Shown piece by piece: positions 28,095 through 34,812 of a DNA stretch of 64,000 nt. The notes under the pieces are model-generated. The model saw only the letters and a list, made by a program, of their open reading frames with translations. It did no database searches and was not told the DNA's origin. Location of the stretch: contig JASBSY010000005.1 of NCBI GenBank assembly GCA_030148705.1, positions 1 to 64,000 of the forward strand. The letters run 5' to 3'. The position numbers and the translations under genes were made by a program. The DNA is from Pukyongia sp. (GTDB lineage: Bacteria; Bacteroidota; Bacteroidia; Flavobacteriales; Flavobacteriaceae). Positions within the stretch are counted from its first letter, which is position 1. Each line of letters opens with the position of its first letter.

Positions 28095-28187
28095 TTACTT
28101 CTTCTTTGAAGCAGTCGGAGTAGTCTTCTTAGCCGGAGCTTTCTTAGGAGCTGGCTTAGACTTACTGTTTGACTTAGGTGTTGCCAT
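28095..28187 (-). CDS. Small lysine/alanine/proline-rich basic protein, 30 aa
   Basis: This gene is not in the ORF track. Minus-strand ATG at 28187 opens a 30-aa frame, MATPKSNSKSKPAPKKAPAKKT and ending TASKKK, stop at 28095. The protein has 10 lysines and no acidic residue, like the tails of histone H1-like proteins, suggesting binding to DNA or RNA. It has its own terminator downstream, which argues for real expression. No family or function is known to me; the composition also resembles the topA tail. Confidence 0.65.
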   Translation of the reverse strand: MATPKSNSKSKPAPKKAPAKKTTPTASKKK

Positions 28188-28267
28188 AATGATGTAATTT
28201 TTGAATTACATAGTAAATGTACATTTTAATTGAATCCGAAATCTTTTTTTTGTGTAAAATTTAACTA

Positions 28268-28297
28268 TAAAAAAAGAGGCAGGTTTTTACCTGCCTC
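28268..28297 (-). terminator. Terminator of the metal-associated operon
   Basis: Minus-strand GAGGCAGGT and ACCTGCCTC form a 9-bp perfect stem with a 4-nt loop, followed by seven T residues. It lies 60 bases after the HMA-domain gene. Confidence 0.85.
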
Positions 28298-28357
28298 CTG
28301 TGAATAATTCAAGGTATAATATTACTTCGACTGAAGAAGCCCGATTAACGGAAAGCC

Positions 28358-28714
28358 TTAATTTCCGTGGGCTTTTCTAACAGCCTCATCCCTGTATCGG
28401 CAACATGGGTCCACAGACTCATAAGCTTCTAAGGTCGCTTTGATATCCTTGGTGTCATGGCCTACTGCCGCAATATTCGTTTTAATGGTCTTAAGATCTG
28501 TTTTACTGTCGTCGTAAATGAGGCTCAATTCATGAGTTTGCATATCCCAAACGGCAGACTTAACTCCCTTTGTTTTGATAGCAGCTTTCTCGATACGCTC
28601 TTTGCACATACCGCAGATGCCATCAACTTCCAATAACGCTCTGGCGTTCTTATTCTGCGCGGTAACCGACAAGGTCCCGAACAGAATTACTGTAATTAAA
28701 AATAACTTTTTCAT
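28358..28714 (-). CDS. Secreted heavy-metal-associated (HMA) domain protein
   Basis: The ATG at 28714, one base after the TonB-receptor stop, gives a 118-aa protein; the ORF-track start lies in the receptor gene. A signal peptide (1-19, ending VTAQ) precedes an HMA/ferredoxin-like fold with the metal motif GICGMC (Cys34, Cys37). The C-terminus carries another cysteine pair ('SVDPCCRYRDEAVRKAHGN'). Such domains bind Cu(I) or other soft metals. An exported form could carry metal to or from the neighbouring receptor. It is the last gene of the operon. Confidence 0.9.
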   Translation of the reverse strand: MKKLFLITVILFGTLSVTAQNKNARALLEVDGICGMCKERIEKAAIKTKGVKSAVWDMQTHELSLIYDDSKTDLKTIKTNIAAVGHDTKDIKATLEAYESVDPCCRYRDEAVRKAHGN

Positions 28715-28715
28715 T

Positions 28716-31022
28716 TTAGTTGAGTTTAAATCGCAATCCTGCGTAATACATACTTCCAAAAATCGGGCCATAGACCAAAGTCGAGTCGAAGGCCGACGAG
28801 AACGGGAAGTCTGATGCTAATATAGGATTACTCTGTTTAACATTGGTTATATTTTCTCCTCCCAAATAAATTTCGAAGGCATGTGAGAATACGCGGGTAA
28901 TCTGGGCATTGATCGTGCCTACCGTAGGAGAATAGTCCGGAAGCCTGAAAACCGGTGCATTTCCCCTTGTTGAAGGAAAACGCTGTTCTCCAAGCCAGTT
29001 ATAGGTTGTATCGAATTTCCAGGCGGCACCATTGTCCTTCATGGCTGTTTCATATGAAACGTTAGCAAACATACGATGTTGGGCCGTAAGCGGTTTCATT
29101 AATTTCTCAAACTGGTATTCGGTCTTTACGTCGTAATACTTATAAGCCAGTCGGAGGTCGAGTCGCTCCAGCACATTATAGTTGAATTCGGTCTGGAAAT
29201 TATTCGCATAGCTCTCTCCTTCCAGGTTGTAAAAACTCACCTGTCTCGGGTTTTCCCAGTCCACCACGATCTGATTTTGAAAATCGGTGCGGTAGAAGTC
29301 GAAGACTACATCGGCCTTCCGGTTAAACAGGTTGAATCCCTGTAAATAGGAAAAGCCGTAATTCCATGCGATTTCAGGATCCATCCCGTATATCGGCCCT
29401 CCCGTATCTATGATATTAATACTTCTCGAGGAGGCGAACAACTGCTGGTTCTCCGCAAATATGTTTGCAGATCGTTTTCCACGCCCTGCGGAAACTCTGA
29501 ATGCAGATTTTTCCCAAGGGGTGTATCGCAGGTGAAAACGCGGAGTGACAAACAAACCGAGCAGGTTGTGCTGGTCCACGCGAATTCCTGCCGTTAGATT
29601 GAGGTCGCCCAGGTTATCATAGGCATATTCAAAAAAGGCGCCAACCGAATTTTCCTTTCGTCCGTAATCGTCTGTGTTTACAAGCTCATCGTATGCATCG
29701 TACGTAAAGCTAAGTCCCGTTTTAAATTTATGCCGGGTATCGCTTATAATACTGTTTACAAGAGCCGTTGCATAAATACTGCTGTGTTGAATATCATACC
29801 GGTTTAGCCCGAAATAAGCCTCCTGATCGTGGTTACTGTAGGAAAACTGAACTCCCATTGTCTGATACGGAAGTTCCGGGTTCACATAGCCCAACTTTCC
29901 GGTAAACTCATAACGCCGGGTATCGATCTCACTTCCCCATGCATTTGTTGTGAACTTATCGGTTTCCGGGTCGAAAGTGAGCTCCCCGGTTTGTTTTTCA
30001 TCGGTGAGATATCTGAAATTCAAAAAGCTTACAAAACCATTCTCGGCATCGGTATACTGCCAGCGATTCATTAAATTCAGCTGATTTTGTAAGGGTGCAT
30101 CCAGGAAACCATCGTCATTCTTATCGAACTTTTCCTCCCGAAGGTTCCCGTGTACGTACAAGCCTGTGCTCCATCGGTCGCTCACCCTGGTATTGAAATG
30201 CGTATTCAGTTCATAACGGCCGTTCATAGCCCCATAGGCATTCACAAAGACCTTGGCGTCTGTTGTGGGCTTCTGTAGTTCGGCATTGATCTGGCCGGCT
30301 ATACTCTCATACCCATTTACCACACTCCCTGCTCCTTTTGTGATTTGGATACTCTCTACCCAGGTCCCGGGGATAAAACTCAGGCCATAGGTTTGGGAAG
30401 CCCCCCGTATGGCAGGGATATTCTCGGTTGTAATGAGAATATACGGACTGGTGAGTCCCAGCATTCGGATCTGTCTCGCTCCGCTTACCGCATCGGCAAA
30501 ATTCACGTCTATGGAGGGGTTGGTATCGAAGCTTTCCGAAAGATTACAACAGGCAGCTTTCAGCAACTCGGCACTACTTACATTTATCACGTTCTGCGCT
30601 TCCAGATAGGAAGTAGCACTTGCTTTATTTCGCGATTTAATAAAGACCTCATCGAGATCACTTTTAGATCGTAATTCGTGCCTGATAGGAGCATTACTGC
30701 TCACCGAAATAGTATCGGTTTGGTAACCTATATAACTTATTACAAGTTGGGTGTATTTTTTCTCGTATGGAATAGAAAATTTACCATCCAGGTCGGTCAC
30801 ATCGCCTACCGCGGTGTCCAGCCAGTACACATTGGCTCCGGGCAGCGGCACTTCTTCCTCATCGGTCGTTTCGTAAATAGTTCCTTCCAGTTGCTGCGCC
30901 TGCAGAAACGCAGGGAACAAGGTCATGGTGATTAAGAACAGCACACTGCTGAAAGACGACCGCATAGCTCTAAAGGACCAACCCTTTGAGGGCAGTCCGC
31001 TTCTATAAATCTCGGTCATCAT
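28716..31022 (-). CDS. TonB-dependent outer-membrane receptor with Cys-Cys plug motif
   Basis: The 768-aa protein has a signal peptide starting at Met20 ('MRSSFSSVLFLITMTLFPAFLQAQ'), a carboxypeptidase-regulatory-like domain (about 45-125), a plug domain and a 22-strand-type barrel ending in an aromatic strand 'MYYAGLRFKLN'. The plug holds 'ELLKAACCNLSESFDTNPSIDV', a Cys-Cys pair seen in receptors next to copper-handling genes in Bacteroidota. The gene is 2 bp from the preceding lipoprotein gene and 1 bp from the HMA gene. Substrate is not shown by sequence; copper is an inference. Start at 30965 is an alternative. Confidence 0.9.
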   Translation of the reverse strand: MMTEIYRSGLPSKGWSFRAMRSSFSSVLFLITMTLFPAFLQAQQLEGTIYETTDEEEVPLPGANVYWLDTAVGDVTDLDGKFSIPYEKKYTQLVISYIGYQTDTISVSSNAPIRHELRSKSDLDEVFIKSRNKASATSYLEAQNVINVSSAELLKAACCNLSESFDTNPSIDVNFADAVSGARQIRMLGLTSPYILITTENIPAIRGASQTYGLSFIPGTWVESIQITKGAGSVVNGYESIAGQINAELQKPTTDAKVFVNAYGAMNGRYELNTHFNTRVSDRWSTGLYVHGNLREEKFDKNDDGFLDAPLQNQLNLMNRWQYTDAENGFVSFLNFRYLTDEKQTGELTFDPETDKFTTNAWGSEIDTRRYEFTGKLGYVNPELPYQTMGVQFSYSNHDQEAYFGLNRYDIQHSSIYATALVNSIISDTRHKFKTGLSFTYDAYDELVNTDDYGRKENSVGAFFEYAYDNLGDLNLTAGIRVDQHNLLGLFVTPRFHLRYTPWEKSAFRVSAGRGKRSANIFAENQQLFASSRSINIIDTGGPIYGMDPEIAWNYGFSYLQGFNLFNRKADVVFDFYRTDFQNQIVVDWENPRQVSFYNLEGESYANNFQTEFNYNVLERLDLRLAYKYYDVKTEYQFEKLMKPLTAQHRMFANVSYETAMKDNGAAWKFDTTYNWLGEQRFPSTRGNAPVFRLPDYSPTVGTINAQITRVFSHAFEIYLGGENITNVKQSNPILASDFPFSSAFDSTLVYGPIFGSMYYAGLRFKLN

Positions 31023-31024
31023 AC

Positions 31025-31738
31025 TTATTGCTTTGGAAGTTTAAGGGTCATATAAGCTCCCAGGATAAGGTCGTCTGCATGTCCTGCCAGCGCTTCATTC
31101 TCCGTACGGAAATGCAGGTGCATATTCGAATCGTGATGGGTGAAAACGCCCTGATGATCCTTCGAATAGAACCCCAGGATCTCTGCTTTTTCTTCAACCG
31201 TTACTCCGTTCAGCCCCATTTTCATGTGGTCCATCATGGAGCGTACTTCCACCTCGGGATTGAACTTTACGATATGCCAGCTTAGTTTTCGAACGTTGCC
31301 TTCCAGCATAAACGGAAATGGCTTTGAAGTATCTATCCCGGCCTGTTCGGCATGATGGGTAAGAAAAGGTTCGAACTGCTTTAGCGTATAAATGGCCTTA
31401 GGTACTTCAATTTCATGCCACTCGGGCACTTGGGCGTATACCAACATTGCGGCGTTGGACTGAAAATTACGTTCAATCTTGATCTTGTCGCTTTCCCGCT
31501 TACTTATAAAAGGTTGTGAATTGAATATTTGTACTTCGCCGTCCAGTCCTTCCACCGCTCCTAGCGCGTAGAGGTTCTTCATGCTCTTTAATTCATTCAG
31601 CGTAATAGTGGCTTCTATGTCTCCGCTCATTACATCCCTGAGATTACCGCTGTACTGTACGCCGTCTGTTTCAAAGGATTTTTGCTTACAGCTCAGCACA
31701 GTTACCAACAGTCCCAGTAAAATGATATATGTTTTCAT
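31025..31738 (-). CDS. Acetolactate-decarboxylase-like lipoprotein
   Basis: The 237-aa protein has a lipoprotein signal (lipobox VLSC, Cys17). The mature part follows the acetolactate decarboxylase (BudA/AlsD) pattern: 'ALGAVEGLDGEVQIF' (58-72) matches the LDGE block, and 'GFYSKDHQGVFTHHDSNMHLHF' (189-210) plus 'AGH' (218-220) matches the C-terminal zinc site. His207, His209 and His220 keep the exact 2/11 spacing of the zinc ligands. Known enzymes act on acetolactate, in the cytosol or secreted; a lipoprotein form directly before a TonB receptor suggests a metal-binding role. The enzymatic activity is untested. Confidence 0.75.
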   Translation of the reverse strand: MKTYIILLGLLVTVLSCKQKSFETDGVQYSGNLRDVMSGDIEATITLNELKSMKNLYALGAVEGLDGEVQIFNSQPFISKRESDKIKIERNFQSNAAMLVYAQVPEWHEIEVPKAIYTLKQFEPFLTHHAEQAGIDTSKPFPFMLEGNVRKLSWHIVKFNPEVEVRSMMDHMKMGLNGVTVEEKAEILGFYSKDHQGVFTHHDSNMHLHFRTENEALAGHADDLILGAYMTLKLPKQ

Positions 31739-31853
31739 CTGATTTGATTTTAGTTTGCAGAGATTGGCTTTATTCGGTAAAATTCAACCAAATAAACACA
31801 ATTTCAGCAATATTCTTAAATAGTATTTGAATAAAATTGATTGGTCTGTTACG

Positions 31854-31865
31854 ATCGCCGGCGAT
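31854..31865. promoter_or_regulatory. Perfect 12-bp GC-rich palindrome, possible operator
   Basis: ATCGCCGGCGAT is self-complementary and lies in the otherwise AT-rich 155-bp gap between the HYC_CC_PP gene and the lipoprotein gene. It is not followed by a T-run. It could be a regulator site or a transcript hairpin within the operon. Confidence 0.35.
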
Positions 31866-31893
31866 AATGCCAAAGGCGCGCGCTAACCGAGAA

Positions 31894-32298
31894 TCAAATC
31901 AGGTAGGTCTCGTACAGAATGTAGAGCTCGTTCCTTGGAGGTGGCGGCCGATAGTCTGCCCTGTGAGGCTGCGGCCGAAGCAGCAATTCTTCCGCAGGCA
32001 CAAGGAATGCCGCGGTAAATGCTACCAGGAAATCGTATTTTAAATTATACTCGAAGGATGACTTCGCAAAGGTGTCGTCTGTTATTAGTTTGGTGTATTC
32101 ATTATCGCAACAATCGGAAGCCTCACTTTCATCATCACAGCCGGGTAGGTCGTCTGCCATTCCACAGCTTAATTCAGTCTCTCCCAGGGTGATCTTCGCC
32201 ATCATTTCATAACCCCCGCAGAGATGTCGGGCATACGACAGGCCGGTGCTGCTCAAAAGCAACATCAGACTTAACGCTATGGAAATGATCTTAATCAA
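31894..32298 (-). CDS. HYC_CC_PP family exported protein
   Basis: A 134-aa protein with a signal peptide (about 1-23, ending SYA) followed by 'RHLCGG', a cysteine-rich acidic stretch ('LSCGMADDLPGCDDESEASDCCDNEY'), and a Pro-rich end ('DYRPPPPRNELYILYETYLI'). This His-x-Cys, Cys-Cys, Pro-Pro order is that of the HYC_CC_PP family. Known members sit beside TonB receptors; function is unknown, but the histidine and cysteine clusters suggest metal binding. It lies between a DUF3347 protein and the decarboxylase-like lipoprotein, all on the same strand. Confidence 0.8.
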   Translation of the reverse strand: MIKIISIALSLMLLLSSTGLSYARHLCGGYEMMAKITLGETELSCGMADDLPGCDDESEASDCCDNEYTKLITDDTFAKSSFEYNLKYDFLVAFTAAFLVPAEELLLRPQPHRADYRPPPPRNELYILYETYLI

Positions 32299-32321
32299 TT
32301 AGTTTAGTTTAAAAAGATATA

Positions 32322-32870
32322 TTATTCAATTACAGCTTCAATTCTTCCGCAACGGTACATTTTGTTGCCAAAGTAGGGATTGGCGATATCCTTGCTTTCA
32401 CTTAGCCAGGACGCACCTGAATTGTCAAATGCCATGGGGCAGTACTGTTTGTAGATGGTGCCGCCTTCCAGTTCATCGGTAAGCAATCCTTCCATGGCTG
32501 CAGTAACATCCACAAAGGCTTCCCGCTGCTCGGCAATGTTTGAGGATGATGACATTCGTTCAACTTCCTCCAAGGCTCCGGTCTCTGCTCCGGCTTCAGT
32601 CATAGCGACCTTCAGATTCTTTGCTGCTTCAGCTGTCTTTGCCGCATCTGTGTTTACCATGGCATTCTTTACCTCGATATACGCCTTGAATGCTGTTTCT
32701 ACTCGCTCGGTTTTAAAATCTGCATTCAACTCCCCCGCTTCGTGATAGAACTCCTTCTCAACTGTCTTTACCTCCGGTTCTGCAGGAGCTTGTTTCTTAT
32801 CATCCGCACAGGATATAAACAAGAATCCAAGAGTGAAAACTATTGTGTATTTAAAACTGCTCATATTCAT
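32322..32870 (-). CDS. DUF3347 lipoprotein
   Basis: ATG at 32870 gives 182 aa; the ORF-track TTG start at 32885 lies inside the promoter -7 element and is unlikely. A lipoprotein signal (lipobox LFISC) is followed by a helical DUF3347 domain. The end 'YKQYCPMAFDNSGASWLSESKDIANPYFGNKMYRCG' carries the two conserved cysteines and a methionine typical of the family. DUF3347 proteins are found with copper-efflux adaptors (CusB-like), so a copper role is the best guess. It is the first gene of the operon. Confidence 0.85.
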   Translation of the reverse strand: MNMSSFKYTIVFTLGFLFISCADDKKQAPAEPEVKTVEKEFYHEAGELNADFKTERVETAFKAYIEVKNAMVNTDAAKTAEAAKNLKVAMTEAGAETGALEEVERMSSSSNIAEQREAFVDVTAAMEGLLTDELEGGTIYKQYCPMAFDNSGASWLSESKDIANPYFGNKMYRCGRIEAVIE

Positions 32871-32882
32871 AGAAATTTTTCG

Positions 32883-32890
32883 CAAAGATA
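32883..32890 (-). promoter_or_regulatory. -7 element of the metal-associated operon
   Basis: Minus-strand TATCTTTG is a perfect -7 match, 13 bases ahead of the ATG at 32870, implying a very short leader. No TTG lies at the expected -33 distance, which often goes with regulated promoters. Confidence 0.5.
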
Positions 32891-32895
32891 CGCTA

Positions 32896-33321
32896 TCAGG
32901 ATGTTTTCTGAAAATAAAAGGCAGGGAATAAAATTAACAGCAGTATGGGTTGTATTAGGAAACGTCGCACATAGAACAAAACCATATGGCCGCCGGTTTC
33001 AGCAGACTGCATCAGCAGGATGAAAACTATAAAGAGAATCACAAAAAATACGCCGTAAATCAGTATCGAAAGCTTCAGCACCCCCGAACTCTTAAAGAAG
33101 AACCACAGTATACCAATGGAGATCAGGCTATTCAGAAAATAACGAATGGCCACGTTTAAATAGAGTTTCGAATAAATTACTTCCGGCAATTTAGAAGTAC
33201 TGTGATCTGTCTTAAAGAATTCCAGTAAGGGATCGTAAAACAGCTCATTTTCATAATATCGTATCAGCACCAGGGCTGCCAGCAGTAAGACGATTAAAAA
33301 TATACTTAAAGCCCTAGACAT
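32896..33321 (-). CDS. Exosortase F system-associated protein
   Basis: The 141-aa protein has four hydrophobic segments and the motif 'ALVLIRYYENELFYDPLLEFFK' near the N-terminus, followed by 'NVAIRYFLNSLISIGILWFFF'. This matches the membrane protein encoded next to XrtF in flavobacteria. Its role is unknown; the fixed pairing suggests it helps XrtF or its substrates. It overlaps the xrtF stop by 8 bp. The ORF ends inside the upstream region of the metal operon. Confidence 0.85.
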   Translation of the reverse strand: MSRALSIFLIVLLLAALVLIRYYENELFYDPLLEFFKTDHSTSKLPEVIYSKLYLNVAIRYFLNSLISIGILWFFFKSSGVLKLSILIYGVFFVILFIVFILLMQSAETGGHMVLFYVRRFLIQPILLLILFPAFYFQKTS

Positions 33322-33865
33322 TCTTGGTGGTTTTTTTATTCAACATTCTAATCCATATCATCCAGAGTATAAAAACCATGGCGTAAATGAGTCCGGGAAA
33401 AACCACGGAGTGCAACAATTCCTCCCGGTCGGGGTACTTATAGAGCAACACAGCCAGGGCAGCAATTCTTACTATGTTCACCGCGTAGATTAAAGCGACA
33501 CCGGCGAGAATAAACAACAGGGTTTTTTTAAGCGATTCGGAAAAGGCCACAATAAAAGAGATAAACAGTATGATAATGCTCACCGCATTGCAACCTTCAA
33601 TAATCCGGGCCAGGAACTTGCCATTAACGTATAATTCCATGGTAGGCTCATGAGCGGAAGCTAGTATTCTGGCCGAATAACCCAGGTTGTTGATTAAATC
33701 ATTGCTCTGTACGGCAACCAGGTGTGTAATGGGATCGGGAGGGTACTTTCCTCCGGTCGAAAGCTCAAGATAGATCATATAGGTTGCCGTTAGCACTATA
33801 TATGCTCCCAAGAATAGGAAGACGAATCGAAGTACCGGTTTATACTTTTTAAAGATTGCTTTCAA
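33314..33865 (-). CDS. xrtF: Exosortase family protein XrtF
   Basis: A 183-aa integral membrane protein with about five helices and the exosortase triad in order: Cys92 ('IIEGCNAVSIII'), Arg133 ('NIVRIAALAVLL') and His152 ('LLHSVVFPG'). Exosortases cut C-terminal sorting signals of exported proteins, often with transfer to a membrane anchor or glycan. No protein with a recognisable sorting tail was seen in this window, so substrates must lie elsewhere. The start codon is TTG, 17 bases after a good -7 element. Confidence 0.9.
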   Translation of the reverse strand: MKAIFKKYKPVLRFVFLFLGAYIVLTATYMIYLELSTGGKYPPDPITHLVAVQSNDLINNLGYSARILASAHEPTMELYVNGKFLARIIEGCNAVSIIILFISFIVAFSESLKKTLLFILAGVALIYAVNIVRIAALAVLLYKYPDREELLHSVVFPGLIYAMVFILWMIWIRMLNKKTTKNV

Positions 33866-33881
33866 CTAAACTGTGTTTTAA

Positions 33882-33889
33882 CAAAAATA
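33882..33889 (-). promoter_or_regulatory. -7 element of xrtF
   Basis: Minus-strand TATTTTTG fits TAnnTTTG and lies 17 bases before the TTG start of xrtF. It is back-to-back with the promoter of the GAF-domain gene. Confidence 0.45.
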
Positions 33890-33900
33890 CGGGAATATAT

Positions 33901-33933
33901 TTTGGTGGTCCGATCGATTTTGAAATACATTTG
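33901..33933 (+). promoter_or_regulatory. Promoter of the GAF-domain gene
   Basis: TTTG (33901-33904), a 21-bp spacer and TACATTTG (33926-33933) match the Bacteroidota promoter. The ATG is 16 bases downstream. Confidence 0.6.
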
Positions 33934-33948
33934 CCCAAAATTTCCAGC

Positions 33949-34404
33949 ATGTCTTTAAACCGCTTAAAACCGGAACTTAGCGAAATACTGTCGAGAGACG
34001 ACCTAAAGGTAGATGACAGACTAACCCGGGTGTGCGAACTTCTACAGCAAAATGTAGACTATTACAATTGGGTGGGTTTCTATTTTGCCGATCACAATAC
34101 CAGGACCCTTCATCTTAAATCATTTGCCGGCGAACCTACCGATCATACCGTAATCCCCTTTGGCAAGGGAATTTGCGGACAGGTGGCCGAGAGTAATTCA
34201 AATTTCGTGGTTCCCGATGTACAGGCTCAGGACAACTACATAGCCTGCAGCTTACACGTAAAGGCTGAAATTGTGGTTCCTTTGTTTAAGGACGGGAAGA
34301 ACATAGGGCAGATCGATATCGATTCGCACAAATCGGACCCCTTTTCGGCTGAAGATGAAGCTTTTCTGGAGTGGGTAAACAAAAAAGTAGCAGAAATTTT
34401 ATAA
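33949..34404 (+). CDS. GAF-domain free-methionine-(R)-sulfoxide reductase
   Basis: The start is placed at ATG 33949 because the promoter -7 element lies inside the longer ORF-track frame, giving 151 aa. The GAF fold shows 'YYNWVGFYFADHNTRTLHLKSFAG', 'GICGQVAESNSNFVVPDV' and 'YIACSLHVKAEIVVPLFKDGKNIGQIDIDS', the order of fRMsr enzymes, with cysteines in GICG and in IAC available for the disulfide cycle. It would reduce free methionine sulfoxide in the cytosol. Confidence 0.85.
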   Translation: MSLNRLKPELSEILSRDDLKVDDRLTRVCELLQQNVDYYNWVGFYFADHNTRTLHLKSFAGEPTDHTVIPFGKGICGQVAESNSNFVVPDVQAQDNYIACSLHVKAEIVVPLFKDGKNIGQIDIDSHKSDPFSAEDEAFLEWVNKKVAEIL

Positions 34405-34414
34405 ATTTAGGGCT

Positions 34415-34798
34415 ATGGCTCCGAAAAAAGTCCATAGCGATTTCAAAAAAGCCTCATGGTTTATCTTTGTTGCAGTTGCCTGCGGCATCTTTAAAGTGTA
34501 TTCGATTTATACAGATGAGAGCCTGCAGGAACTCAACTCCGCGATCAGACTTGGCTTATCCCTTCTCCTACTGGGAATCTTTGTCTGGTTGGCAATAATG
34601 ATTGCAAAGGGCAAGGAATGGGCGCGAATTACGTTTACGGTAATGGCAGCTTCACTACTTATATTTACTCCCCTGTTTATTTTCCACGAATTCGACATTT
34701 CGGTGCTTATCGGCAGTCTTACTACAATCTTTCTAATGTGTCTGTTTGTGGCTGTATTGCTTTTATACACCAAAAGCGCCCGCTTACATTCGGGTTAA
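34415..34798 (+). CDS. Hypothetical four-helix membrane protein
   Basis: The 127-aa protein has four hydrophobic segments (about 13-31, 44-64, 72-92, 96-118) and short charged ends, and no conserved catalytic residues that I recognise. It follows the GAF-domain gene by 10 bp and is probably cotranscribed. It ends tail-to-tail with the permease gene, 14 bp apart. Confidence 0.65.
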   Translation: MAPKKVHSDFKKASWFIFVAVACGIFKVYSIYTDESLQELNSAIRLGLSLLLLGIFVWLAIMIAKGKEWARITFTVMAASLLIFTPLFIFHEFDISVLIGSLTTIFLMCLFVAVLLLYTKSARLHSG

Positions 34799-34812
34799 AA
34801 AGCATTGATGTA

